A stretch of 5,643 bases of DNA from NCBI GenBank assembly GCA_934526185.1, contig CAKTAA010000131.1:1-5643 (forward strand). The letters are read 5' to 3'. Below the pieces are notes generated by a model that ran no database searches, was not told the DNA's origin, and saw nothing but the letters and a program-made list of their open reading frames with translations. This stretch comes from an uncultured Eubacteriales bacterium (GTDB lineage: Bacteria; Bacillota; Clostridia; Oscillospirales; CAG-272). This document shows positions 1-5,447 of the stretch, piece after piece. How positions within the stretch are numbered: the first letter of the stretch is position 1; each line of letters begins with the position of its first letter. The translations under genes and the position numbers were made by a program.

Positions 1-90
1 CAGCAGCACCGGGAGAAATACGATGATGCTCAAAACCATTCCTTTGACGCAGCGTATTGGTACGCTGCCAAAATGCTTATTCCGTTTCAT
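1..90 (-). CDS. N-terminal fragment of a membrane-associated protein, cut by the left edge
   Basis: Only the first 30 codons are in the window. The start codon lies at 88-90 on the minus strand, with a perfect AGGAGG at 101-106 (minus strand) ten bases upstream, which fixes the start. The protein begins M-K-R-N-K-H and has basic residues up to K16. A hydrophobic run M-V-L-S-I-I-V-F-L-P-V-L-L follows and is still going at the edge, so this is a signal-anchor or first transmembrane helix. The gene starts 34 bases after the lipoprotein stop codon on the same strand, with no terminator between, so the two are probably co-transcribed. A sugar ABC transporter permease or a YesM-type sensor kinase would suit the setting, but nothing visible decides this and the function is left open. 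Confidence 0.6.
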   Translation of the reverse strand, partial: MKRNKHFGSVPIRCVKGMVLSIIVFLPVLL

Positions 91-124
91 AGAAAGCAGC
101 CCTCCTGAATTCTGAATCGTATCA

Positions 125-1456
125 TCAGAAAAAGTTATCCTCCTGGTAATTATTTTTATTTGGAATTTTACATTTTCCGCTGACTATGTTGTATCGAAGC
201 ACCGTTTCTTCATCTATGGCGCCGATATATAGGGAATACCGCGCGCCTCCTCCGCAGTAAATAATATTGCCCTCAATTCTATTACGTACGGAATCAGTAA
301 TATAAATTGAACCACCATTGCTTTCTACAAAATAATTATTAATTATGGAAAAATCCGTAAAACGGTCCGAGGTAATTCGCACCCCGTAATATCCCCAGAA
401 ATAGTTGTCTGTAATCATAACGCCGCAGATGCTTCCGCCCTCTGAGGTATCTGTCACAACCCCTCCTGGCATGTCGGTTCTGTCCTCGTAGCCTGTAATA
501 TTTTCATTTTTTGATCCCATATAATTGTAGCGAATGTCTACGTTTTGAATTCCGTTTTCATCGGGATTCAGAAGAATTGCCGTCGTAGCGGCATCAAGCA
601 TATTGTTATGAATTGTCAGTCCGTTCACGGATTTAACATGGATCTGGCCTGCTGCCGGGAAGAGGAAGACGTTTCTCAGAATATAAATTTCCTGAGGACA
701 GGCTTCGGATTCCTCACTGTCAATTAAAACGGACTTCGGAAGATCACCGCCGAAGTAGGAATCCGCAAGCGTGTTGGCTTTCATTTCCCTGCCTGCCTTT
801 TTTCTAAAATTTATTATATAACCATTTGTTGTCCCCGGACCGAAATAGCAGCTTCCGATATAATTTTCAGAGCCGCTCACAACGACGGCAGTATCCTGGT
901 TTTTGGGATTGCCTTGAAGAAAGCTGCACTCCGTTATGACACTTCTTTGAGAGGCCAGCTCCAGAACGGAGCCCTCGGAGGCGTTATTTTTTATTGTTAA
1001 ATAAGAAATATGTACATCCGGTCTCTCAACAGCAAGCAGATCGCCGCCGACAACCGGTCCAGACTGAAGGACCGTTTCCCGCATACGGTTCGGATCTCCT
1101 GCCAGCGTAACCGTACCGGAGCCCTCGGCCGATATCCGAATCGTCTCATGGATTTTATATTTTCCTTCCGGGAAATAAACGGTCCCTCCCCCCTGGGCAG
1201 CTGCATAATCAATTGCATTCTGTATTGCCTGAGTATCGTCAGCTCTGCCATTTCCAACCGCTCCGAAATCCATGACACTGTAAACCTCGCTGCTTCCTGT
1301 CAGAACAGGTGCCTTTTGATATTGAATACCGCTTTTCACATGTTCACCGCCTTTAACTTCTGACTTATCCCCGGAATCCGTACGTCTGCCGCAGCCGACT
1401 GCCGCGCAAATCATAAGAGCCGACAGTATGCAAGCAAAACCGTTTTTTAACCTCAT
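125..1456 (-). CDS. Lipoprotein with pectate-lyase-like right-handed parallel beta-helix
   Basis: This is a 443-residue exported protein. Residues 1-22 form a lipoprotein signal peptide: basic R2/K4, a hydrophobic core, and a lipobox A-V-G-C with Cys22 as the lipidation site. A polar linker runs to about residue 56. Residues 58-100 carry the hallmark start of the Pectate_lyase_3 family (D-F-G-A-V-G-N-G...D-D-T-x-A-I-Q-x-A-I, then G-G-G-T-V-Y-F-P-x-G-x-Y). The rest shows regular beta-helix rungs with an N-x-aromatic/aliphatic pattern at about 258-264, 282-287, 308-313, 348-353, 371-376, 394-399 and 420-425. The family includes polysaccharide lyases, glycoside hydrolases and tailspike-like proteins; no catalytic residues can be assigned here. 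It is inferred to act at the outer face of the membrane on a polysaccharide. AGGAGG at 1466-1471 (minus strand) lies nine bases before the chosen ATG. Another ATG at 1458-1460 is out of frame. A divergent AraC regulator lies next to it and a membrane-protein gene lies downstream. Confidence 0.85.
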   Translation of the reverse strand: MRLKNGFACILSALMICAAVGCGRRTDSGDKSEVKGGEHVKSGIQYQKAPVLTGSSEVYSVMDFGAVGNGRADDTQAIQNAIDYAAAQGGGTVYFPEGKYKIHETIRISAEGSGTVTLAGDPNRMRETVLQSGPVVGGDLLAVERPDVHISYLTIKNNASEGSVLELASQRSVITECSFLQGNPKNQDTAVVVSGSENYIGSCYFGPGTTNGYIINFRKKAGREMKANTLADSYFGGDLPKSVLIDSEESEACPQEIYILRNVFLFPAAGQIHVKSVNGLTIHNNMLDAATTAILLNPDENGIQNVDIRYNYMGSKNENITGYEDRTDMPGGVVTDTSEGGSICGVMITDNYFWGYYGVRITSDRFTDFSIINNYFVESNGGSIYITDSVRNRIEGNIIYCGGGARYSLYIGAIDEETVLRYNIVSGKCKIPNKNNYQEDNFF

Positions 1457-1584
1457 TCATAAAAACCTCCTCGTCTCTTTTCTCCGATAAACCTAAATTT
1501 TTTGTTTGAAACATATAACCGGCCGCTTATATTTCCGAAGACTATTGCTGTATTTCCCAATAGAGGGATTTTGCCTGTATCTTA

Positions 1585-1612
1585 CTTATATTTGTATATA
1601 CACGCTGCTCAA
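1585..1612 (-). promoter_or_regulatory. Candidate sigma-A promoter for the beta-helix lipoprotein operon
   Basis: Read on the minus strand, TTGAGC (1607-1612) is followed after 16 bases by TATAAG (1585-1590). The -35 matches 4 of 6 consensus positions and the -10 matches 5 of 6. It would leave a leader of roughly 120 bases before the lipoprotein start. A second TATAAG at 1526-1531 with AATACA at 1549-1554 is a weaker alternative. The perfect palindrome TGTATATACA (1593-1602) sits in the spacer of the favoured promoter and could bind a regulator. This is from reading only, with no experimental support. Confidence 0.35.
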
Positions 1613-1628
1613 AGTCTGAGAGTATTGT

Positions 1629-1672
1629 AATGAATCATTCGTGCTTCGTATATAGGAAACGGCGATGTATAT
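1629..1672. promoter_or_regulatory. Possible regulator-binding elements in the divergent intergenic region
   Basis: The region between the lipoprotein and the AraC gene contains an interrupted palindrome, AATGA-A-TCATT, at 1629-1639. It also has two GTATAT motifs 19 bases apart (1648-1653 and 1667-1672), with a third at 1594-1599. The two close copies lie upstream of the -35 box of the regulator's own promoter. Spaced direct repeats upstream of a promoter are a usual form of AraC-family operator, but these are short AT-rich words and could be chance. The rest of the 300-base intergenic stretch shows nothing else clear. Confidence 0.2.
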
Positions 1673-1694
1673 TTTTAGGGTTTTCCGACACAAG

Positions 1695-1723
1695 TTGTTT
1701 CTGCAGACGTACTGTGCTATACT
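1695..1723 (+). promoter_or_regulatory. Extended -10 promoter of the AraC-family gene
   Basis: TTGTTT (1695-1700) is followed after 17 bases by TATACT (1718-1723). The -10 is preceded by TGC, giving a TGn extended -10. The -10 matches 5 of 6 positions and the extension compensates for the weak -35. Transcription would begin near 1730, only a few bases before the first in-frame ATG at 1738. This affects the choice of start codon for the gene. Confidence 0.5.
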
Positions 1724-1755
1724 GAAGAAAAACATATATGAAAGGTCTGTCAGAT

Positions 1756-2682
1756 ATGATTGAAGAAAGGCTGCATCGCTATGCCAGGCCAGACGAGCTG
1801 TTCTGTCTCAATGAATCTATTGTTTCTGATCCTGTTATCTCTCTGCATACTCATGATTTTATTGAATTATCCTATATTCGCAAGGGACATGCCATTCATG
1901 TGCTGAACGGTTCTAAGATTTCCGTATCCGCCGGAGATCTTTTTCTGCTATCCTATGGCTGCTGCCATACTTTCGAAGCATGCTCCCGCGATTTTACTTA
2001 TACGAATGTGCTGTTCCGCCCGCAAATCTTTGATGAATCCTATCAAGCCTCGCCTTATCTGGAGGATCTTTTCCAGATCCCCTATTTTGCAGATCTGGAG
2101 TTCAAGGCAAAGAAACTCCCTCAGATTCACTTATTTCAAATTACAGATACATTCGAATACGATTTTAAGTCTTTGACGGACGAATATTATAAGGGGCTTC
2201 CCGGATACCGCATTCTTTTTAAAAACCAGCTTGCTAACATACTGATTAAAATCGGAAGAGCCTATATGCAGATAAGCCATGTCATCGCAAAATCACCGGG
2301 ACAGGAATTGATTCAGATTGTTTTGGACTATTTCAGGCACACCTCCTCATTCAAAAAAATCCGCCTGGAGGATATCGCGCAGCGCGTTTACATGCACCCC
2401 GACTATCTTGCAAAAGTATTTAAGGAAAAAGTCGGCATCAACATTTCCGTATTTATTCGAAGCATCCGTCTCGAGGCAGCCGCTCTGCATCTGCGGACGA
2501 CAAACATGAATGTATGCGAAGTGATGCGGTTTGTGGGCTATCAGGACACAAAAAACTTCTATAAGGCGTTTAAATCCGTTTATCATATGACACCGGCAAA
2601 ATATCGCGCAAAATACAAGAATCCAGCAGAAGAAGCTGTAGTTTCCCTCCCCACGATATGCAAGGCAGCTCCCGCAAAGTAA
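1756..2682 (+). CDS. AraC-family transcriptional regulator with N-terminal cupin sensor
   Basis: The protein has 308 residues from the chosen start. The N-terminal half is a cupin-like ligand-binding domain with H-T-H-D-F-I-E-L (about residues 31-38) and S-A-G-D-L-F-L-L (about 58-65), typical of sugar-responsive AraC proteins. The C-terminal 100 residues hold the two helix-turn-helix units. The first is I-R-L-E-D-I-A-Q-R-V-Y-M-H-P-D-Y-L-A-K-V-F (about 202-222). The second includes V-C-E-V-M-R-F-V-G-Y-Q-D-T-K-N-F-Y-K-A-F (about 253-272), followed by the family ending M-T-P-A-K-Y-R. A start at 1738 would add six residues, but it lies only about 8 bases from the predicted transcription start and has no Shine-Dalgarno sequence. 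The ATG at 1756 has AAAGG at 1741-1745, ten bases upstream. The gene is divergent from the lipoprotein operon, which is its most likely target. It is probably a cytoplasmic, ligand-switched activator; the ligand is unknown. Confidence 0.9.
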   Translation: MIEERLHRYARPDELFCLNESIVSDPVISLHTHDFIELSYIRKGHAIHVLNGSKISVSAGDLFLLSYGCCHTFEACSRDFTYTNVLFRPQIFDESYQASPYLEDLFQIPYFADLEFKAKKLPQIHLFQITDTFEYDFKSLTDEYYKGLPGYRILFKNQLANILIKIGRAYMQISHVIAKSPGQELIQIVLDYFRHTSSFKKIRLEDIAQRVYMHPDYLAKVFKEKVGINISVFIRSIRLEAAALHLRTTNMNVCEVMRFVGYQDTKNFYKAFKSVYHMTPAKYRAKYKNPAEEAVVSLPTICKAAPAK

Positions 2683-2713
2683 TTCTGCCCTCCATGCATT
2701 GTGACAGCATACA

Positions 2714-2766
2714 AAATCCCTGCCGGTATTCAGTTTCCATATCTGAAAATCAGCAGGGCTTTCCTT
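2714..2766 (+). terminator. Hairpin terminator after the AraC-family gene
   Basis: The stem CCCTGC (2718-2723) pairs with GCAGGG (2753-2758), extended by AAA/TTT across one mismatch (2714-2716 with 2760-2762). An inner stem TTCAG/CTGAA (about 2729-2733 with 2743-2747) shortens the loop. The right arm runs into CTTTCCTT, an interrupted U-rich tail. It starts 31 bases after the regulator's stop codon, so an intrinsic terminator is plausible, although the tail is not an unbroken run of U. Confidence 0.5.
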
Positions 2767-2827
2767 ATGCTATTAATATAACTATTTAGTGTGTGATATT
2801 AAATATTTCAGATCCGTAAATAAATAA

Positions 2828-2850
2828 TTTTATTCCCACTCGACAAAGCC
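2828..2850 (-). other. guaA-tail-like attachment site remnant (left end of the island)
   Basis: Read on the minus strand, 2850 to 2830 gives codons for G-F-V-E-W-E-stop. GMP synthase proteins usually end in T-I-E-W-E, and the real guaA in this window ends T-I-E-F-E-stop. The tail is in the same orientation as guaA and about 2.6 kb from it, as expected for the piece displaced when an element inserts into the guaA 3' end. Direct identity to the guaA end is perfect over TTTTATTC (2828-2835) and 9 of 12 bases from the stop codon inward. The match is suggestive, not proof. Confidence 0.4.
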
Positions 2851-3070
2851 TAATCAATTTTGTTTAGAGATTATTCTCTGTCGTATTCGTGGTGCTTTTG
2901 ATTATTTGATGTATCCATATTATCCTGCCTATATGGGCTAATGTTATCAGTTTGTTATCGGGGTTGATAACACTCGCCTCTCGCAGCGTGAAGCAATACC
3001 AGCTTGTCCGAGATATTGCAGCAGATTTCAAATTTTAATTCCACAATCTCTTATATTTGCGTTTTAAAAA
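2851..3070. other. AT-rich non-coding leader of the island
   Basis: The whole stretch between the AraC terminator and the AbiEi start has no convincing gene. Apart from the sites listed separately, it holds a small hairpin, AGAGA-TTAT-TCTCT (2866-2879). No frame on either strand gives a recognisable recombinase or excisionase remnant. Its position between an att-like site and the cargo promoter would suit recombinase-binding DNA. Confidence 0.35.
2942..2972. repeat. TGTTATC repeat cluster, left end (candidate recombinase arm sites)
   Basis: TGTTATC occurs at 2942-2948 and again at 2953-2959, an 11-base period or about one helical turn. An inverted copy, GATAACA, lies at 2966-2972. The outer copies form a perfect 8-base inverted repeat (2942-2949 with 2965-2972). 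The first 18 bases match 16 of 18 to 5365-5382 at the other end of the block. Repeated short words at both ends of an island are what arm-type binding sites of a tyrosine integrase look like; that role is inferred. Confidence 0.5.
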
Positions 3071-3073
3071 TTG

Positions 3074-3102
3074 TCGATATCGGAGCGCTTCTATGGTATA
3101 AT
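3074..3102 (+). promoter_or_regulatory. Strong extended -10 promoter of the AbiE operon
   Basis: A perfect TATAAT (3097-3102) is preceded by TGG, giving a full TGn extended -10. A -35-like TCGATA (3074-3079) sits 17 bases upstream and matches 4 of 6 positions. TTGTCG at 3071-3076 looks better but is 20 bases away. Transcription would start near 3109, about 44 bases before the AbiEi ATG. In studied AbiE systems AbiEi represses its own promoter, so this region is the expected place for its operator; no clear inverted repeat was found around the -10. Confidence 0.65.
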
Positions 3103-3143
3103 ATTTTTAGAACACAGAATCAATACGCTGTGGCTTGAAAGTT

Positions 3144-3148
3144 GGTGA
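3144..3148 (+). promoter_or_regulatory. Ribosome binding site that decides the AbiEi start
   Basis: GGTGA lies four bases before the ATG at 3153. This places it where the 3' part of AGGAGGTGA normally falls. The longer reading frame from TTG at 3135 has no comparable site upstream, so the ATG is preferred. Confidence 0.5.
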
Positions 3149-3152
3149 ACTA

Positions 3153-3758
3153 ATGGACAAAAAGGAAACCATAAAAAACATAATAAATAACAATAACGGT
3201 ATTGCGAAAACCGCTGATTTTGTTGCCGAAGGGCTTACCAACTATGATGTAGCCAATCTATACAAAGAGGGTTACCTTGAGCGCATCAGACATGGCTATT
3301 ACCAGCTTGCCGAGCAGGAAGATATAAAGGAAGAGCAGGTGCTTGCCTCTCTCCTTCCCGAAAGCATTATCTGCGTGGAATCGGCGCTGTTTTATTACGG
3401 CTACAGTGATTTTTCACCCCGGCAATGGTCAATTGCCGTCCCCCGTACCTTCTCACGGACAAGGCTGCATATCGGTTCTCTGGCGACAAAGGTATATTTT
3501 GTACAGCCTGCCTTGTTTGAAATTGGAAAAATAAGCGGAGATTTTAATGGAGTGCGGCTTGCTGTTTATGATCGGGACCGCACCATTTGCGACTGTTTCA
3601 AATACCGCACAAAGCTGGACAGCGAAATGTTTAATAAGGCGCTCAATGCCTATGCTGCCGATAAAAAGAAAAACCTGAGCAATCTTTCAAGTTACGCAAA
3701 AAAAATGCGGGTTTATAAAAAATTGATGGATGTGATGGAGGTGCTGCTGAATGGCTGA
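3153..3758 (+). CDS. abiEi: AbiEi-family antitoxin / transcriptional repressor (type IV toxin-antitoxin)
   Basis: The protein has 201 residues. Residues 1-50 form a winged helix-turn-helix: a T-I-K-N-I-I helix, then G-I-A-K-T-A-D-F, T-N-Y-D-V-A-N-L, and the wing Y-L-E-R-I-R-H-G-Y-Y. This is the usual N-terminus of AbiEi antitoxins. Residues 70-145 match the conserved middle of the family (C-V-E-S-A-L-F-Y-Y-G-Y, W-S-I-A-V-P-R, and Y-D-R-D-R-T-I-C-D-C-F). The C-terminus is a basic helical tail. In the family, AbiEi represses its operon and counteracts the AbiEii toxin without forming a stable complex with it. The stop codon lies inside the abiEii start (8-base overlap, 3751-3758), indicating translational coupling. 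A TTG at 3135 would add six residues but lacks a ribosome binding site. Assignment is by family resemblance; the length is normal. Confidence 0.88.
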   Translation: MDKKETIKNIINNNNGIAKTADFVAEGLTNYDVANLYKEGYLERIRHGYYQLAEQEDIKEEQVLASLLPESIICVESALFYYGYSDFSPRQWSIAVPRTFSRTRLHIGSLATKVYFVQPALFEIGKISGDFNGVRLAVYDRDRTICDCFKYRTKLDSEMFNKALNAYAADKKKNLSNLSSYAKKMRVYKKLMDVMEVLLNG

Positions 3759-4701
3759 TATTGCTGCTTCCGTGCTTGCACGGCTGAAAAATAAAGCTGC
3801 CGAAAGCGGCAGGAGCTATCAGCTCTGCTTGCAGCTTTTTTGTCAGGAAGAATTTCTCCGTCGTTTGGAGAAATCCAAATATGCTGAAAATCTCGTGTTG
3901 AAAGGCGGGCTGTTTCTTTATTCCTTGACTGACTTTGACAGTCGGGTAACGGTGGATGTGGACTTTTTGCTTCGGCAAGTACCAAACACGCCGGAGCAGT
4001 TAAAAACCGTGTTGGAGGAAATTATTGCAACACCTACCGGAAACGACTTTGTCACTTTTGAGATTAAAGATGTTGCTCCTATCGCCGTTGCTAAAAAGTA
4101 TGCAGGAATCGGCGCATCGGTGGTCGCCCGCATTAAAAACACCAAAACACCGTTCAGTATTGATTTCGGTGTGGGAGATGTCATTGTACCGAAACAGGAA
4201 AAGCGCCAGATACCAACACAGCTTCCAGAGTTTGAATCACCAACGGTAAATACATACTCTGTTGAAACCACCATTGCGGAAAAGCTTGACGCCATTTTGA
4301 GCCTGATGGAGTTTTCCAGCCGGATGAAGGACTACTACGATATTTATTATATTGCCAACAAGCTTGATTTTGATGGCGGAGTGCTCACTGAAGCACTCAG
4401 AAAGACCTTTTCAAACCGTGAGCACAGCTTCTCGCTGGAGCAATTCAAGCAGGTTATGAGCTTTGGCGATGATACTGCCATGCAGAAGAAATGGAACGCC
4501 TTTGTCCGCAAGATCAATACCAAGACGGACGATTACAGTACCGTCCTGAGAACAATACAGAATTTTCTTGAACAGCCGTTTATGGCGGCAGCGGAAAATA
4601 AAAGATTCACCGAGCGTTGGTCTGCCGCCAGCAGCAAATGGATTTCATCGCTACGATACCACGCAGCTCTGGGCGAAAGTCCCTTCGCAGGAGTCAGGTG
4701 A
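3751..4701 (+). CDS. abiEii: AbiEii-family nucleotidyltransferase toxin (type IV toxin-antitoxin)
   Basis: The protein has 316 residues and belongs to the AbiEii/DUF1814-type nucleotidyltransferase fold. The catalytic motif is K51-G-G followed by T-V-D69-V-D71-F, the two-aspartate metal site. A further motif is S-I-D138-F-G-V-G-D. The conserved helical part has Y-S-V-E172-T-T-I-A-E-K-L-D-A-I and R191-M-K-D-Y-Y-D-I-Y-Y. Family members transfer nucleotides to cellular targets, in studied homologues tRNA 3' ends, and stop growth to block phage spread. The residue after G-G is Leu where many relatives have Ser or Thr, a possible variant. The ATG overlaps the end of abiEi by 8 bases. The last 17 residues, after S-S-K-W-I-S, look non-conserved and may be an extension produced at a recombination junction. 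The catalytic residues all appear present, so the toxin is probably active. Confidence 0.88.
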   Translation: MADIAASVLARLKNKAAESGRSYQLCLQLFCQEEFLRRLEKSKYAENLVLKGGLFLYSLTDFDSRVTVDVDFLLRQVPNTPEQLKTVLEEIIATPTGNDFVTFEIKDVAPIAVAKKYAGIGASVVARIKNTKTPFSIDFGVGDVIVPKQEKRQIPTQLPEFESPTVNTYSVETTIAEKLDAILSLMEFSSRMKDYYDIYYIANKLDFDGGVLTEALRKTFSNREHSFSLEQFKQVMSFGDDTAMQKKWNAFVRKINTKTDDYSTVLRTIQNFLEQPFMAAAENKRFTERWSAASSKWISSLRYHAALGESPFAGVR

Positions 4702-4758
4702 CACCATGGTCAAAGCATTCAAGAATAGAGCCAAAGATTGATGCGGCTCGGAGATTAT

Positions 4759-4763
4759 GGAGG
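4759..4763 (+). promoter_or_regulatory. Ribosome binding site marking the natural NUDIX start
   Basis: GGAGG lies 11 bases before the ATG at 4775. That ATG opens M-E-V-K-F-F, the expected N-terminus of this NUDIX group, but its frame reaches a stop codon (4805-4807) after ten codons. The site shows where the gene originally began and exposes the frameshift. Confidence 0.6.
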
Positions 4764-4774
4764 CAATACTATAA

Positions 4775-5207
4775 ATGGAAGTTAAATTTTTTCGATACTG
4801 TAGATGATGCCTTGATTAAATTTGCAGTTATCATTTCAAAGTTTGGAGATAAATGGGTATTTTGCAAACATAAGGAAAGGCAGCCCTTTGAAGTGCCTGG
4901 TGGCCACAGCGAGATGGGAGAGTCTATTATTGATACTGCAAAAAGGGAATTACACGAGGAAACTGGAGCAGTAGACTTTATGATAGAACCCGTGTGTGTA
5001 TACTCTGTCATTGGAAAGAATAGGGTAAATGATACGGGAGAAGAAATGTATGGAATGCTGTATTTTGCGAAAATAGCAAAATTCGAGGCAGAATTGCATA
5101 GTGAGATAGAAAAGGTATTCATATTTGATGAACTCCCATCAGAATGGACATATCCGTTAATCCAGCCCAAATTGATTGAAGAAGCAGGGCGGCGAGGATA
5201 TCTATAA
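4775..5207 (+). CDS. NUDIX hydrolase with a frameshift near its start
   Basis: With one base removed, the gene encodes 143 residues. The NUDIX box is complete at residues 43-65 (G43-x5-E49-x7-R57-E-L-x-E61-E62-x-G64-A). It is preceded by a beta strand A-L-I-K-F-A-V-I-I and K-W-V-F-C-K-H-K-E-R, and followed by Y-G-M-L-Y-F-A and W-T-Y-P-L-I-Q-P near the C-terminus. NUDIX enzymes hydrolyse nucleoside diphosphates linked to another group, using Mg2+ held by the box glutamates; the substrate here is unknown. The natural ATG at 4775 reads M-E-V-K-F-F-R-Y-C-R-stop, while the body D-T-V-D-D-A-L-I-K follows in the +1 frame. Shortening the T6 run (4787-4792) to T5 restores the frame. An in-frame TTG at 4812 could give a shortened protein that keeps the NUDIX box. 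A longer in-frame opening from 4617 lies inside abiEii and is unlikely. The gene begins 73 bases after abiEii with no terminator between, so it is probably the third gene of the operon. Confidence 0.75.
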
Positions 5208-5236
5208 CTTCCAATTTTATCAACTTATAACGACGA

Positions 5237-5279
5237 AAAGCCCTTAGCTATGGAATCATTACCCACAGCTAAGAGCTTT
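5237..5279 (+). terminator. Long hairpin after the NUDIX gene, probable terminator
   Basis: AAAGC-c-CTTAGCT-a-TGG (5237-5253) pairs with CCA-c-AGCTAAG-a-GCTTT (5263-5279). That gives 15 pairs with two internal mismatches around a nine-base loop. It starts 29 bases after the NUDIX stop codon. On the plus strand the tail after the stem is weak (GTAAT). On the minus strand the arm ends in CTTTTCG. It may work in both directions or may simply protect the transcript end. Confidence 0.5.
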
Positions 5280-5364
5280 GTAATATGGATTTCTTTCGCC
5301 ACGCAAGCCGCCTTTTATCATTCCATAAACCGCCGGGCTGCAAGAATATTGGCTCTTGTATGGC

Positions 5365-5382
5365 TGTTATCAAATTGTTATC
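5365..5382. repeat. TGTTATC repeat pair, right end (candidate recombinase arm sites)
   Basis: TGTTATC occurs at 5365-5371 and 5376-5382, with the same 11-base period as the cluster at 2942-2959. The two 18-base blocks match at 16 of 18 positions and are in direct orientation. Similarity continues weakly upstream (ATGG and GGCT words), with a three-base gap. They lie about 60-80 bases from the guaA stop codon, and the left cluster lies about 110 bases from its guaA-like tail. Confidence 0.5.
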
Positions 5383-5396
5383 AAAAGACTTCTCCG

Positions 5397-5447
5397 AACG
5401 ACGCAAATCCGCATAAATACTGGGGTTTTGCGGCGTTTCGTTTTATT
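5397..5447 (+). terminator. Hairpin between the island and guaA, probable convergent terminator
   Basis: AACGACGCAAA (5397-5407) pairs with TTTGCGGCGTT (5427-5437) in 10 of 11 positions, with a 19-base loop. On the plus strand it is followed by TCGTTTTATT, a reasonable U-rich tail that overlaps the guaA stop codon. On the guaA strand the hairpin starts six bases after the stop codon but has no immediate U run. It would stop island transcripts from running antisense into guaA and may also help end guaA transcripts. Confidence 0.5.

Noticed and set aside
997..1363. Open frames on both strands within the beta-helix lipoprotein gene
   Set aside because: They are shadows of the 443-codon gene. 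They have no ribosome binding sites and no recognisable protein features.
2871..2918. Minus-strand 15-residue frame starting M-D-T-S-N-N
   Set aside because: It is too short, has no good ribosome binding site and gives no recognisable product. It lies in AT-rich DNA where such frames are common.
2942..2972. CRISPR-like short repeats
   Set aside because: There are only three copies of a 7-base word with 4-6 bases between them, with no repeat-spacer pattern and no cas genes.
2851..3134. Possible remnant of a tyrosine integrase or excisionase
   Set aside because: All six frames were read for the R-H-R-Y type C-terminal motifs and none was found.
3135..3152. TTG start for AbiEi adding six residues
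   Set aside because: There is no Shine-Dalgarno sequence before it, while the ATG at 3153 has GGTGA at a suitable distance.
4617..4774. Upstream extension of the NUDIX reading frame
   Set aside because: It overlaps the abiEii 3' end in another frame, has no ribosome binding site, and its peptide is not like any NUDIX N-terminus. A proper ATG with GGAGG exists at 4775.
5360..5416. Plus-strand 18-residue frame across the right TGTTATC repeats
   Set aside because: It is very short, has no ribosome binding site and ends within the hairpin loop. The repeats explain the sequence better.
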